Origin: Arthrobacter sp. 9V
GTDB lineage: Bacteria > Actinomycetota > Actinomycetes > Actinomycetales > Micrococcaceae
Assembly: GCF_902506065.1 (NCBI RefSeq)
Contig: NZ_LR732912.1
Coordinates: 1,682,742-1,746,741 of the forward strand
Direction: 5' to 3'
DNA length: 64,000 bases
This document shows, piece after piece, positions 8,882-18,086 of this stretch (the stretch's first letter is position 1; each line of letters starts with the position of its first letter). Below the pieces are notes generated by a model. The model saw only the letters and a list, made by a program, of their open reading frames with translations. It was not told the DNA's origin and searched no databases. The position numbers and the translations under genes are program-made.

Positions 8882-9601
8882 CTAGTCGTTGTTCTTGCGC
8901 AGGGCTTCGGTCAGGACCCGGGCGGCATTGCAAACCACTTCGGCGTGAAGGCGGCCCGGCTGGCGGGTGAGGCGTTCAATCGGACCTGAAATGGACACTG
9001 CAGCAATGACCCTGCCTGAAGGCCCGCGAACGGGGGCTGAAACCGAGGCGACCCCGGGCTCGCGTTCGCCGAGACTCTGACCCCAGCCCCGGCGTCGTAC
9101 GCCTGCCAGGACGGTGGGCGTAAAGCGGGCGTTTTGCAGTCCTTCCAAGAGGCGGTCGTGGTCTTCCCACGCCAGGAGGACTTGCGCGGCAGAGCCGGCT
9201 TTCATGGAGAGCTGGGTCCCCACCGGAATGGTGTCGCGCAAACCGATGGGCCGCTCTGCGGATGCTACGCAGACACGCCAGTCGCCTTGCCGGCGGAAGA
9301 TCTGCGCGCTTTCACCCGTGGCGTCACGGAGCTGAATGAGGACGGGGCCTGCAGAGGCGATGAGCCGGTCCTCACCGGCAGCGGAGGCGAGTTCCACCAG
9401 CCGGCTGCCCAAGACGAATCGTCCTTGGATATCCCGGCTTACCAGGCGGTGGTGAACCAGTGCCAGCGCAAGCCGGTGAACTGTGGGCCGGGCAAGGCCT
9501 GTGGCCGCCACAAGCTGCGCAAGAGTGGTGGGCCCGGCCTCAAGGGCATCGAGTACTTGGGCCGCTTTATCAATGACACCGACTCCACTAGAATTGTCCA
9601 T
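8882..9601 (-). CDS. IclR-family regulator, LtbR/NdgR type
   Basis: 239 residues from the ATG at 9601. The N-terminal winged helix (about residues 8-65) includes [30 protein letters not shown] and [13 protein letters not shown]. The rest is the IclR effector domain, ending with the [22 protein letters not shown] block. It is transcribed away from leuC across 123 bp. In corynebacteria (LtbR) and streptomycetes (NdgR), the IclR protein at this position controls leuCD and leuB, so the same role is inferred from context. A palindrome in the shared gap is a candidate operator. Confidence 0.9.
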   Translation of the reverse strand: MDNSSGVGVIDKAAQVLDALEAGPTTLAQLVAATGLARPTVHRLALALVHHRLVSRDIQGRFVLGSRLVELASAAGEDRLIASAGPVLIQLRDATGESAQIFRRQGDWRVCVASAERPIGLRDTIPVGTQLSMKAGSAAQVLLAWEDHDRLLEGLQNARFTPTVLAGVRRRGWGQSLGEREPGVASVSAPVRGPSGRVIAAVSISGPIERLTRQPGRLHAEVVCNAARVLTEALRKNND

Positions 9602-9616
9602 GTAATGATATTGCCG

Positions 9617-9631
9617 TCTCAATATCTGAGA
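9617..9631. promoter_or_regulatory. Candidate IclR (LtbR/NdgR) operator
   Basis: The perfect inverted repeat TCTCA-ATATC-TGAGA lies 15 nt upstream of the regulator start and about 95 nt before leuC, in the divergent intergenic region. It is well placed for autoregulation and control of leuCD. The assignment is by position and symmetry only. Confidence 0.5.
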
Positions 9632-9724
9632 TGCAAGTTGTTTCGCTGGCCTATTTTGGCGCCGGGCTGCTTCAGTGGAACAAGAACAACGCAACAAGCC
9701 AATCGCAGTGAAGGGAGCAAGGCC

Positions 9725-11176
9725 GTGGGAAAGACACTGGCCGAGAAAGTCTGGGACGCGCACGTAGTGCGCAAGGGTGAGGGCGAAGGAGCCAATGCCC
9801 AGCCAGACCTTCTCTTCATCGACCTGCACCTCGTCCACGAGGTAACGTCCCCGCAAGCCTTTGAGGGCCTGCGCCTGGCCGGCCGGCAACTGCGCCGGGC
9901 CGATCTCACCATCGCCACCGAAGATCACAACACTCCCACGTTGGACATCGACAAACCGATTGCGGACCTGACCAGCCGCACACAGATTGAAACCCTGCGT
10001 GCCAACTGCAAGGAATTCGGCGTCCGCCTCCACTCCCTTGGCGACAAGGAACAGGGAATCGTGCACGTGGTGGGCCCGCAGCTGGGCCTGACGCAGCCGG
10101 GTATGACCGTGGTTTGCGGCGACTCGCACACATCAACCCACGGCGCGTTCGGTGCGCTGGCCATGGGCATTGGCACCTCCGAGGTGGAGCACGTCATGGC
10201 CACCCAGACGCTGTCGCTGAAGCCGTTCAAGACCATGGCCATCAACGTCGAAGGAACCTTGCGCCCCGGCGTCACCGCAAAAGACATCATCCTGGCTGTT
10301 ATCGCCAAAATCGGGACCGGCGGCGGTCAGGGATACGTGCTCGAGTACCGTGGCTCAGCCATCCGTGCACTGTCCATGGACGCCCGGATGACCATTTGCA
10401 ACATGTCCATCGAAGCCGGTGCCCGCGCCGGAATGGTGGCTCCGGATCAAACCACCTACGACTACATGCAGGGCCGCCCCCACGCCCCCGAAGGCGCAGA
10501 CTGGGATGCCGCCGTCGAGTACTGGAACACGCTGAACACCGACGCCGATGCAAGCTTCGACGTCGAAGTCGACCTTGACGCTGACACCCTGGAGCCGTTC
10601 GTGACCTGGGGGACCAACCCGGGCCAGGGCGTCTCACTGTCCGCCAAGGTGCCCTCGCCTGAAGAATTCGGTGACGAGAACGCCAAGGCAGCTGCCGAGC
10701 GCGCCCTGCAGTACATGGGCTTGGAAGCCGGCACCCCCATGAAGGACATCCGTGTGGATACCGTCTTCCTGGGATCCTGCACCAACTCCCGCATTGAGGA
10801 CCTGCGCACTGCTGCAGACATTATCCGTGGTCGTCAAAAGGACCCCAACGTCCGCATGCTGGTGGTACCAGGTTCTGCCCGCGTCCGGCTGGAGGCTGAA
10901 GCAGAGGGCTTGGACAAGGTTTTCAAGGACTTTGGTGCCGAATGGCGTTTCGCCGGGTGCTCCATGTGCTTGGGCATGAACCCGGACCAGTTGGAACCGG
11001 GGGAGCGCTGTGCTTCAACATCCAACCGAAACTTTGAGGGACGCCAGGGCAAGGGCGGCCGCACGCACCTGGTCTCGCCGGTGGTGGCTGCGGCCACGGC
11101 TGTTCGAGGCACGCTGAGCTCACCGTCGGACCTTGAGTCCGCTGCCGCAGGCACCCTGTCCGGAATCGCAGTCTAG
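9725..11176 (+). CDS. leuC: 3-isopropylmalate dehydratase, large subunit
   Basis: 483 residues from GTG 9725, preceded by AGGGAG at 9712-9717. With LeuD it isomerises 2- to 3-isopropylmalate in leucine synthesis. Aconitase-family [4Fe-4S] ligands are visible in [12 protein letters not shown] and the [11 protein letters not shown] block. The start of the family, [14 protein letters not shown], and [20 protein letters not shown] match LeuC. An open frame extends far upstream over the regulator but has no coding support. leuD follows after 9 nt. Confidence 0.97.
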   Translation: MGKTLAEKVWDAHVVRKGEGEGANAQPDLLFIDLHLVHEVTSPQAFEGLRLAGRQLRRADLTIATEDHNTPTLDIDKPIADLTSRTQIETLRANCKEFGVRLHSLGDKEQGIVHVVGPQLGLTQPGMTVVCGDSHTSTHGAFGALAMGIGTSEVEHVMATQTLSLKPFKTMAINVEGTLRPGVTAKDIILAVIAKIGTGGGQGYVLEYRGSAIRALSMDARMTICNMSIEAGARAGMVAPDQTTYDYMQGRPHAPEGADWDAAVEYWNTLNTDADASFDVEVDLDADTLEPFVTWGTNPGQGVSLSAKVPSPEEFGDENAKAAAERALQYMGLEAGTPMKDIRVDTVFLGSCTNSRIEDLRTAADIIRGRQKDPNVRMLVVPGSARVRLEAEAEGLDKVFKDFGAEWRFAGCSMCLGMNPDQLEPGERCASTSNRNFEGRQGKGGRTHLVSPVVAAATAVRGTLSSPSDLESAAAGTLSGIAV

Positions 11177-11185
11177 GAGGATCCC

Positions 11186-11794
11186 ATGGAAGCATTCACT
11201 ACCCACACCGGCATCGGCGTTCCACTGCGCCAGAGCAACGTGGACACGGACCAGATCATCCCCGCTGTTTACCTCAAGCGCATTACCCGCACGGGGTTTG
11301 AGGACGCTTTGTTCGCCGCCTGGCGCAAGGACGAGTCCTTCATCCTGAACCAGGCACCGTTCAACGCCGGCTCGGTCCTGGTGGCCGGCCCCGACTTTGG
11401 TACGGGATCATCCCGCGAACACGCCGTCTGGGCGTTGAAGGACTATGGTTTCAAGGCCGTCCTGTCCTCACGCTTCGCTGACATCTTCCGAGGTAACTCC
11501 GGCAAGCAGGGATTGCTGGCTGCCCAGGTGGCCCAGGACGACATCGAACTGATCTGGAAAGTCCTGGAGAATCATCCCGGTACTGAAATCAAGGTGGACC
11601 TGGTTTCCAAGACGGTTGAATGCGGCAATGTGGTGGCACCGTTCGAGATTGACGACTACACGCGTTGGCGCCTCCTGGAAGGCCTCGACGACATCGGCCT
11701 GACCCTTCAGCATGAGGAGGACATCACGGCATACGAGGCTACGCGCCCGTCCTTCAAACCGAAGACGTTGCCGGCGAAAGTTGATGCCCTTTAA
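11186..11794 (+). CDS. leuD: 3-isopropylmalate dehydratase, small subunit
   Basis: 202 residues, the usual length. A strong AGGAGG (11175-11180) overlaps the leuC stop and lies 5 nt before ATG 11186. The swivel domain motifs [17 protein letters not shown] and [17 protein letters not shown] are present. It completes the leucine isomerase with LeuC. Confidence 0.97.
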   Translation: MEAFTTHTGIGVPLRQSNVDTDQIIPAVYLKRITRTGFEDALFAAWRKDESFILNQAPFNAGSVLVAGPDFGTGSSREHAVWALKDYGFKAVLSSRFADIFRGNSGKQGLLAAQVAQDDIELIWKVLENHPGTEIKVDLVSKTVECGNVVAPFEIDDYTRWRLLEGLDDIGLTLQHEEDITAYEATRPSFKPKTLPAKVDAL

Positions 11795-11827
11795 CCCTTG
11801 GCATGAGGCCGCCACCTGGCGGCCAAT

Positions 11828-11869
11828 GGACCGGCGGGCCCCCTTCGGGAGGCCTGGCCGGTCCTTTTT
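11828..11869 (+). terminator. Terminator after leuCD
   Basis: GGACCGGC (11828-11835) pairs with GCCGGTCC (11857-11864), with further G-C pairs inside, followed by TTTTT. It lies 33 nt past the leuD stop. Confidence 0.85.
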
Positions 11870-12002
11870 CGTTGTGGTATTTCCGGAGCCTGATCAGCGG
11901 CGCGTCGGGCGGTTCCATTTCGGATCGGTAAAGCGAGCTTCTATGCTTAGCTGGAGCCTTTGTAAGTTTGGGGGGCGAGTAGTCGTGAGGAAACCGGTAT
12001 AG

Positions 12003-13328
12003 ATGAGTAGTGTTCTGACAATCCGCGGTGGCGTCCCGTTGACCGGGCGCGTGACCGTTCGCGGTGCCAAGAACCTGGTGCCCAAGGCCATGGTGGCGGC
12101 GTTGCTGGGCAGCGAACCATCGGTGCTGAGGAACGTGCCGGAAATCAAGGACGTAGAGGTTGTCACCAGCCTGCTGCAGTTGCACGGCGTGACCGTTGTG
12201 AAGGATCCCGAATCGGGCGACCTCACTTTGGATCCCAAGGACGCGAAGACGGCCTCCAGCACGGCGATCGATGCCCATGCCGGTGATTCGCGGATTCCCA
12301 TCCTGCTGTGCGGACCGCTGATCCATGCGATCGGCGAGGCCTTCATTCCGGATCTGGGCGGGTGCAAGATCGGCGACAGGCCCATTGACTATCACCTGAA
12401 CGTGCTGCGGCAGTTCGGCGCCGTGGTGGAAAAGCGCCCCGGCGGCATCCACATCTCCGCCCCGAACGGCCTGCATGGAGCCAAGATTTCGCTGCCTTAT
12501 CCCTCGGTGGGGGCCACCGAGCAGGTCCTGCTCAGTGCAACACGTGCGGAGGGCATCACCGAACTCATTGGCGCGGCCACGGAGCCGGAGATTATCGACC
12601 TCATTGCGGTCCTCCAAAAAATGGGCGCCATCATCAGCGTCCAGACGGACCGGACCATCCGCATTGAAGGCGTCAAGGACTTGCGTGGCTACAACCACCG
12701 TGCGCTTCCGGACCGCAACGAATCCGCATCCTGGGCGTCTGCTGCCTTGGTTACGCGCGGCGACATCTTTGTTGAGGGTGCTTCCCAGCGGGACATGATG
12801 ACCTTCCTCAATACCTACCGCAAAGTTGGCGGTGGCATGGACATCGGCGACGACGGCATCCGTTTTTACCACCAGGGCGGTAAACTCTCCCCGCTGGTCC
12901 TGGAGACAGACGTCCACCCGGGCTTCATGACGGACTGGCAGCAGCCCTTGGTGGTAGCCCTTACGCAGGCGGAGGGTGTCTCGATTGTCCACGAGACTGT
13001 CTATGAAAACCGTTTCGGATTCACCGAAGCCCTTGCGCGCATGGGTGCGAACATTCAAGTCCACCGCGAGTGCCTGGGCAGTGTCCCCTGCCGGTTCGGG
13101 CAGCGGAACTTCCTGCACTCAGCCGTGATTTCAGGTCCCACTCCGCTCAGGGGCACCGACATCGACATTCCGGACCTCCGGGGTGGTTTCAGCCACCTCA
13201 TTGCAGCACTGGCTGCCACAGGAACTTCCCGGGTTACGGGCATCGACATCATCAACCGCGGTTACGAGCGCTTCACCGAGAAGCTGGCCGGCCTGGGCGC
13301 CGATTTCGATATCACCACCACCAAGTAG
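12003..13328 (+). CDS. murA: UDP-N-acetylglucosamine 1-carboxyvinyltransferase
   Basis: 441 residues, EPSP-synthase fold. It adds enolpyruvate to UDP-GlcNAc, the first committed step of peptidoglycan synthesis. The conserved start region RGAKNLVPKAM gives the catalytic Lys/Asn area. The loop LGGCKIGDRPID carries the active-site cysteine (Cys121), so the enzyme is predicted to be of the fosfomycin-target type. It opens an envelope operon with an acyltransferase, gpsA and ddl, all closely packed. Confidence 0.96.
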   Translation: MSSVLTIRGGVPLTGRVTVRGAKNLVPKAMVAALLGSEPSVLRNVPEIKDVEVVTSLLQLHGVTVVKDPESGDLTLDPKDAKTASSTAIDAHAGDSRIPILLCGPLIHAIGEAFIPDLGGCKIGDRPIDYHLNVLRQFGAVVEKRPGGIHISAPNGLHGAKISLPYPSVGATEQVLLSATRAEGITELIGAATEPEIIDLIAVLQKMGAIISVQTDRTIRIEGVKDLRGYNHRALPDRNESASWASAALVTRGDIFVEGASQRDMMTFLNTYRKVGGGMDIGDDGIRFYHQGGKLSPLVLETDVHPGFMTDWQQPLVVALTQAEGVSIVHETVYENRFGFTEALARMGANIQVHRECLGSVPCRFGQRNFLHSAVISGPTPLRGTDIDIPDLRGGFSHLIAALAATGTSRVTGIDIINRGYERFTEKLAGLGADFDITTTK

Positions 13329-13339
13329 CGGGGGCTCCT

Positions 13340-14113
13340 TTGAAGGAATCGGCCAAGAGCCGTGCAACGTTCGTGCTGCTGGCCGGCCTCGCCCGTCCGC
13401 TGATGAACCTCTTGATGTCCAAGAAGTGGGAAGGGTTGGAGAATCTTCCGCCCGGCGGCTTCATCGCCGCACCCAACCATTGCACTGAGATCGATCCCAT
13501 CGTGATCGGACACATGGTGTACAACCAGAAGCGGCCACCGCACTTCCTCGCGAAGACGGGCCTCTTCAAAGTCCCTGTACTGGGATCGCTGCTTCACGCC
13601 ACACGCCAGATTCCCGTTGAACGCTCGACGGCGGGAGCGAACCGCTCGCTGCAAGTCGCCAAAGAAGTGGTGGACGCCGGAGGTGCCATCATCATTTATC
13701 CCGAGGGCACTCTCACCCGGGATCCCGATCTGTGGCCGATGAAAGGCCATACAGGGGCGGCGAGGCTTGCGTTGCAGACCGGTGCGCCGGTGGTTCCCAT
13801 GGCGCACTGGGGTGCACAGGAAGTTTTCCCGCGGTATGCCAAGCGGTTCCATGTGTTCCCTCGCAAAACTGTTCGCGTGCTGGTAGGGAAGCCTGTTGAT
13901 CTCAGTGCGTTCAGCGGCCGGCCCATGGACCGGGCAACACTGACCGCCGCCACGGACGTCATCATGGACGCCATCACTGAGCTTCTTGAAAAACTTCGAG
14001 GTGAAGATGCCCCGGCTGAGCGGTGGGATCCGGCTGTCCACAAACAGTCCAAGCACGGCCGCTTCATCCAAGGCGGCTCTCCTGATGCGCAAGAAGGGAA
14101 TGACAGCGAGTGA
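13340..14113 (+). CDS. 1-acyl-sn-glycerol-3-phosphate acyltransferase (PlsC-like)
   Basis: About 257 residues from TTG 13340, preceded by a run of G at 13330-13334; GTG 13373 is an alternative. The acyltransferase motifs are NHCTEID (HX4D catalytic block), IPVERST, IIIYPEGTLTRD and VVPMAHWGAQ. Such enzymes esterify lysophosphatidate to phosphatidate on the inner membrane face. The location just before gpsA, which makes glycerol-3-phosphate, supports a phospholipid role. The stop overlaps the gpsA start (GTGA). Confidence 0.88.
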   Translation: MKESAKSRATFVLLAGLARPLMNLLMSKKWEGLENLPPGGFIAAPNHCTEIDPIVIGHMVYNQKRPPHFLAKTGLFKVPVLGSLLHATRQIPVERSTAGANRSLQVAKEVVDAGGAIIIYPEGTLTRDPDLWPMKGHTGAARLALQTGAPVVPMAHWGAQEVFPRYAKRFHVFPRKTVRVLVGKPVDLSAFSGRPMDRATLTAATDVIMDAITELLEKLRGEDAPAERWDPAVHKQSKHGRFIQGGSPDAQEGNDSE

Positions 14114-15162
14114 CCACCGTGGACGGCACCGTCAACACACCGGACGTTGTGGCTGTTTTGGGGGCGGGATCCTGGGGAACCACGTTCGCCAAGGTCTTGG
14201 CGGACGCAGCTGCGGCTACCGGATCCGAGCGCAGCATCCGGATCTGGGGACGCCGTTCCGAGGTGGTGGAGCAAATCAATGCTTCGCACCGCAACGAGCA
14301 ATATCTCAAAGATATTGACCTCCCACCTTCTGTCACGGCCTCAACGGACGTGCAGGAAGTGCTCAAGGAGGCCACGCTGGTGGTCCTCGCCGTTCCGGCT
14401 CAATCCCTGCGACCGCAACTCGGAGAGTGGAAACCGTTTCTCGCCCCGGATGCCGTGGTTGTCTCCCTGATGAAGGGACTGGAACTGGGCACGGACGCCC
14501 GGATGAGTGAAGTGATTGCCCAGGAGTTGGGTCTTCCTGAGTCGCGTGTGGCAGTGGTCTCCGGCCCCAATCTGGCGATGGAGATTGCCAGGGAGCAACC
14601 AACGGCATCCGTTGTTGCTTGCAGCGATGCCGAGACCGCTGCTGCCATAGCGCTGTGCTGCACGGCACCGTACTTCCGGCCCTACACCAGTACCGATGTT
14701 GTAGGCGTGGAAATCGGTGGAATCGTCAAGAATGTGATTGCCCTTGCCGTGGGCATTTGCGAAGGCCGGCAGATGGGTGACAACACCAAGGCTTCCGTGA
14801 TCACACGTGGACTCGCAGAGACGTCCCGGCTTGCGCTGGCCCTTGGCGGAGAAGCCCACACCATGGCCGGTCTTGCCGGTCTCGGAGACCTTGTTGCCAC
14901 GTGCTCTTCAGCCCTCTCACGCAACCACACCGCAGGCAGGCTTCTTGGGGAAGGTCTCACCCTTGAGCAAGTTGCTGAACGCATGACCCAGACAGCAGAG
15001 GGCATAAAGTCCGGCCCTGCTGTGCATGAACTCGCCGGCAAATTAGATGTTGAAATGCCTATTACTGCTGCCGTCGTGGCGGTGCTTGAAGGCAGAATGT
15101 CCGTTGATGACCTGGGGCCGCGACTACTGGCCCGGGCACTGAAGTCCGAAGGCGACTACTGA
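14110..15162 (+). CDS. gpsA: NAD(P)H-dependent glycerol-3-phosphate dehydrogenase
   Basis: 350 residues from GTG 14110 in a GTGA overlap. It reduces dihydroxyacetone phosphate to glycerol-3-phosphate for lipid synthesis. The Rossmann glycine motif is VLGAGSWGTTFAK. SGPNLAMEIA, EIGGIVKNVIALAVG (catalytic Lys) and AGLGDLVATC are family blocks. The adjacent acyltransferase uses the same product line. Confidence 0.96.
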   Translation: MTTVDGTVNTPDVVAVLGAGSWGTTFAKVLADAAAATGSERSIRIWGRRSEVVEQINASHRNEQYLKDIDLPPSVTASTDVQEVLKEATLVVLAVPAQSLRPQLGEWKPFLAPDAVVVSLMKGLELGTDARMSEVIAQELGLPESRVAVVSGPNLAMEIAREQPTASVVACSDAETAAAIALCCTAPYFRPYTSTDVVGVEIGGIVKNVIALAVGICEGRQMGDNTKASVITRGLAETSRLALALGGEAHTMAGLAGLGDLVATCSSALSRNHTAGRLLGEGLTLEQVAERMTQTAEGIKSGPAVHELAGKLDVEMPITAAVVAVLEGRMSVDDLGPRLLARALKSEGDY

Positions 15163-16298
15163 TGGTGACTGACCAATCCACCCCCGTGACGGGCCGACCC
15201 CGCGTAGCGATCCTTTTTGGAGGGCGCTCCAGCGAACACGCCGTCAGCTGCGTCACCGCGGCCGGTGTCATGGGCGCGATCGACAAAAACAAGTACGAAG
15301 TCATACCGATCGGCATTGCCAAATCAGGCCAATGGGTTCTTGCCTCGGGCGACACCAGCCAGTGGTCCCTGAGCTCTGCAGCGCTTCCGGAAGTGGCGCC
15401 GTCGGGCAAAACCGTCACTCTGGCCGAGGTGGGGGGCGAGCATCAGCTCATCGTGACCGAGCCCAATGCCGTACCCCTGGAACTGGGTGCAGTGGACGTT
15501 GTCTTTCCCTTGCTGCATGGGCCGTGGGGAGAAGATGGAACCATCCAAGGCCTCCTGGAGCTTTCGGATACCCGCTATGTGGGCGCCGGCGTTCTGGCGT
15601 CGGCAGTGGGAATGGACAAGCACTTCATGAAGGTGGTGTTCGAATCCGCCGGGTTAAGCGTTGGCCCGTACGTGGCTGTTACGGACCGTGAATGGATCAC
15701 TGACGCCGAGGCTGTTCGTAAGCGCGTGGACAAGCTTGGATTCCCTGTATTCGTCAAGCCTGCCCGTGCAGGCTCGTCCATGGGTATCTCCAAGGTGGAC
15801 TCGATCGAAGGGCTGGACGCAGCAATAGAGGAAGCCCGCCACCACGACCTGAAGCTGGTCATTGAAGCAGGCATCGTGGGCCGCGAGATCGAGTGTGCGG
15901 TCCTTCAGGGCCGTGGTACCGAGGCTCCCCGTACGTCCATGCCCGGAGAGATCGCCGTGGCAGCAGGAGAGCACCAGTTCTACGACTTTGCGGCCAAGTA
16001 TGTTGAGGACGGGGCTGCGGCCCTGAGCTGCCCGGCTGACATGCCGGATGAAGCAATCGCACGGGTGCGTGAACTCGCTGCAGTTGCTTTTGACGCCGTC
16101 GGAGCAGAAGGACTCAGCCGTGTGGACTTCTTCTACACCCCGGCCGGGGAGCTGATCATCAACGAGATCAATACGATGCCAGGGTTTACGCCCAAGAGCA
16201 TGTACCCGCAGATGTGGGCGGCATCCGGTTTGGCCTACGGTGACCTGATCGATGAACTGATCCATCTGGCCCTGACCCGCAAGACAGGGCTGCGCTGA
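15162..16298 (+). CDS. ddl: D-alanine--D-alanine ligase
   Basis: 378 residues, ATG 15162 sharing one base with the gpsA stop. This ATP-grasp enzyme joins two D-Ala for peptidoglycan precursors. Motifs are AILFGGRSSEHAVSC at the start, FPLLHGPWGEDGTIQGLLE, VFVKPARAGSSMGISKV and INEINTMPGFTPKSMYP with the Mg ligands. A Tyr-type preference (D-Ala) versus Phe-type (D-Lac) was not resolved by eye. It closes the envelope operon. Confidence 0.96.
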   Translation: MVTDQSTPVTGRPRVAILFGGRSSEHAVSCVTAAGVMGAIDKNKYEVIPIGIAKSGQWVLASGDTSQWSLSSAALPEVAPSGKTVTLAEVGGEHQLIVTEPNAVPLELGAVDVVFPLLHGPWGEDGTIQGLLELSDTRYVGAGVLASAVGMDKHFMKVVFESAGLSVGPYVAVTDREWITDAEAVRKRVDKLGFPVFVKPARAGSSMGISKVDSIEGLDAAIEEARHHDLKLVIEAGIVGREIECAVLQGRGTEAPRTSMPGEIAVAAGEHQFYDFAAKYVEDGAAALSCPADMPDEAIARVRELAAVAFDAVGAEGLSRVDFFYTPAGELIINEINTMPGFTPKSMYPQMWAASGLAYGDLIDELIHLALTRKTGLR

Positions 16299-16333
16299 CC
16301 TCACAGGAATTGGATTAGCCTCGCCGGAGGTCC

Positions 16334-16843
16334 CTACTGTGCGGAGGGCAGGTTCTGAAGGTCTTCCTGGCCCACGCACTTTCCTGTTGCCTTGATCTTG
16401 CCAACCGCAGCTGCCAATTCCGTCAGCACAGTTGCAGAACTGATGTTCGCTGCCTCAAGTTTGACCGGATCAATCAGGATTTCGGTGGCAGGTTGGCGAC
16501 CGAACGTGGTCAGGGTGTAGACGGGATCGCCTTCCTTGATGACCCAATCGATGTCATTGACGCTCACGCAACGGTCCGTAGTGGGGCCGGGAACATTGAC
16601 GCCGCAGCGGAGAATGACCTGGGAAGGATCGCCCCAGGCCGCAGTCGCCTGGCTGTTGGTTTTGCGAAGGGCAGCATCGCCGATCTGATCGGGAAGGGCA
16701 ACCATCATGGGTGCGCAGGCAGGGTTGGCAGCATCTGCGGCTGCTGTGACGTCCACGGCCGGGGCGCAGGCTGACAAAGCGGTGACGGATACGGAAGCCA
16801 GGGTGATGGCCAGAGCAGTCCGGCGCAGGGTCTTTCGGTGCAT
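16334..16843 (-). CDS. DUF3515 family lipoprotein
   Basis: 169 residues, actinobacteria-specific family. A basic n-region and hydrophobic helix lead to the lipobox LSAC (Cys about residue 26), so it should be a lipid-anchored extracytoplasmic protein. Cys pairs around ILRCGVNVP, DRCVSV and GKCVGQ may form disulfides. It is convergent to ddl and divergent from thiL. Its function is unknown; DUF3515 genes commonly sit next to ddl and thiL. Confidence 0.88.
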   Translation of the reverse strand: MHRKTLRRTALAITLASVSVTALSACAPAVDVTAAADAANPACAPMMVALPDQIGDAALRKTNSQATAAWGDPSQVILRCGVNVPGPTTDRCVSVNDIDWVIKEGDPVYTLTTFGRQPATEILIDPVKLEAANISSATVLTELAAAVGKIKATGKCVGQEDLQNLPSAQ

Positions 16844-17048
16844 CCGTCCAGCCTATCCCGCACGCGCTGGCTGGAAGATCCGCCTTGTCGCAGGTCACAT
16901 TCCGGTGGACCGCCTGTTGAAATCCCGGGCGCAAGCCCCGTTGGAACGCCGCGGGGAAGTGCCGCATTATCCTGTCGGTGGGTCACGATACCGTAAAGCA
17001 GTGCCGGGATAAGATCCGGATGCAGTGTCACCGGAAAGGCCGGGAGTC

Positions 17049-18086
17049 GTGTCAAGAGAAGAATCGAGTGCAGTGCCAGTAGAACAGTTGACCGTCCAAG
17101 ACCTCTCGGAGTCTGCGCTCCTCGCCAGGATCTTTCCGCGACTGCATCACACCCCCTCCGTTCTGCTGGGCCCCGGCGATGACGCTGCCCTGATCGCAGC
17201 ACCGGATGGCCGGACCCTCATCTCCATCGATACCCAGACGCAGGACCAGGACTTCCGGCTTGAGTGGCCCAACGGCTACCGGACCACCGGATACGACGTC
17301 GGGTGGAAAGCCGCGGCGCAAAACCTCAGCGACATCAATGCCATGGGCGGCAGCGCAACCAGTCTCGTGGTGAGTCTGACAATGCCGCCGGAAACGCCCG
17401 TCGCATGGGTTGAAGCGTTTGCCGATGGACTGACGGCGGCGATTGTGGGCCTGGGTGCCCCGGACTGCTCGGTGGCCGGGGGAGACCTGGGCCGCGGGCG
17501 CGAGCTGGCGGTGACTGTCGCCGTCGTCGGCACGCTTGCCGGTTTGGCGCCGGTACTGAGGTCCGGTGCCAGGCCCGGGGATGTGTTGGCAGTTTCGGGG
17601 ACGTTGGGGAAGGCAGCTGCCGGCTGGGCACTGCTGGAAAGCGACATTCCCTTGGAAAGCCTGTCAGCGGAGTTGCGGAGTTTGGTGGAAAAGCAATGCA
17701 GGCCGCTGCCTCCATTGGCCGCCGGACCTTTGGCTGCGCGTGCCGGCGCCACCGCCATGTTGGACATTTCCGATGGCCTGATGCGCGACGGAAGCCGCAT
17801 GGCCGAAGCGAGCAACGTGGTCCTGGATTTCGATCCCGCGGCCTTGGAGAATTATGCAGTTCCTTTGTTACCCGCAGCGACGGCGCTTGATGCAGATGCC
17901 ATGAGATGGGTATTGGGCGGGGGAGAAGACCATGGTTTGCTGGCCACGTTTCCGGCAACTATTCAGCTACCCCAGGGCTTCACTGCGATAGGCTCGGTTC
18001 AAGCCGTTGTCGAGCCGCCAGGCAGTGGCGTCCGGATTTCCGGGCAAACTGCGGACACCGTTGGATGGGATCACTTTGCAGACTAA
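17049..18086 (+). CDS. thiL: Thiamine-monophosphate kinase
   Basis: About 345 residues from GTG 17049, with GGAAAGG 9 nt upstream; GTG 17025 is an alternative. It phosphorylates thiamine phosphate to the cofactor TPP. AIRS/PurM-type ATP site motifs are LLGPGDDAALI, VGWKAAAQNLSDINAMGG, AGGDLGRG and MLDISDGLMRDG. It is not preceded by a TPP riboswitch, unlike thiC in this window. The end overlaps the DAK2 gene. Confidence 0.94.
   Translation: MSREESSAVPVEQLTVQDLSESALLARIFPRLHHTPSVLLGPGDDAALIAAPDGRTLISIDTQTQDQDFRLEWPNGYRTTGYDVGWKAAAQNLSDINAMGGSATSLVVSLTMPPETPVAWVEAFADGLTAAIVGLGAPDCSVAGGDLGRGRELAVTVAVVGTLAGLAPVLRSGARPGDVLAVSGTLGKAAAGWALLESDIPLESLSAELRSLVEKQCRPLPPLAAGPLAARAGATAMLDISDGLMRDGSRMAEASNVVLDFDPAALENYAVPLLPAATALDADAMRWVLGGGEDHGLLATFPATIQLPQGFTAIGSVQAVVEPPGSGVRISGQTADTVGWDHFAD

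Noticed and set aside
9134..9724. Upstream extension of the leuC frame by almost 200 codons
   Set aside because: It covers the divergent IclR gene and its promoter; LeuC begins at GTG 9725 with a good ribosome site.
13070..13339. Upstream extension of the acyltransferase frame into murA
   Set aside because: It is within murA in another frame; TTG 13340 gives the family length.
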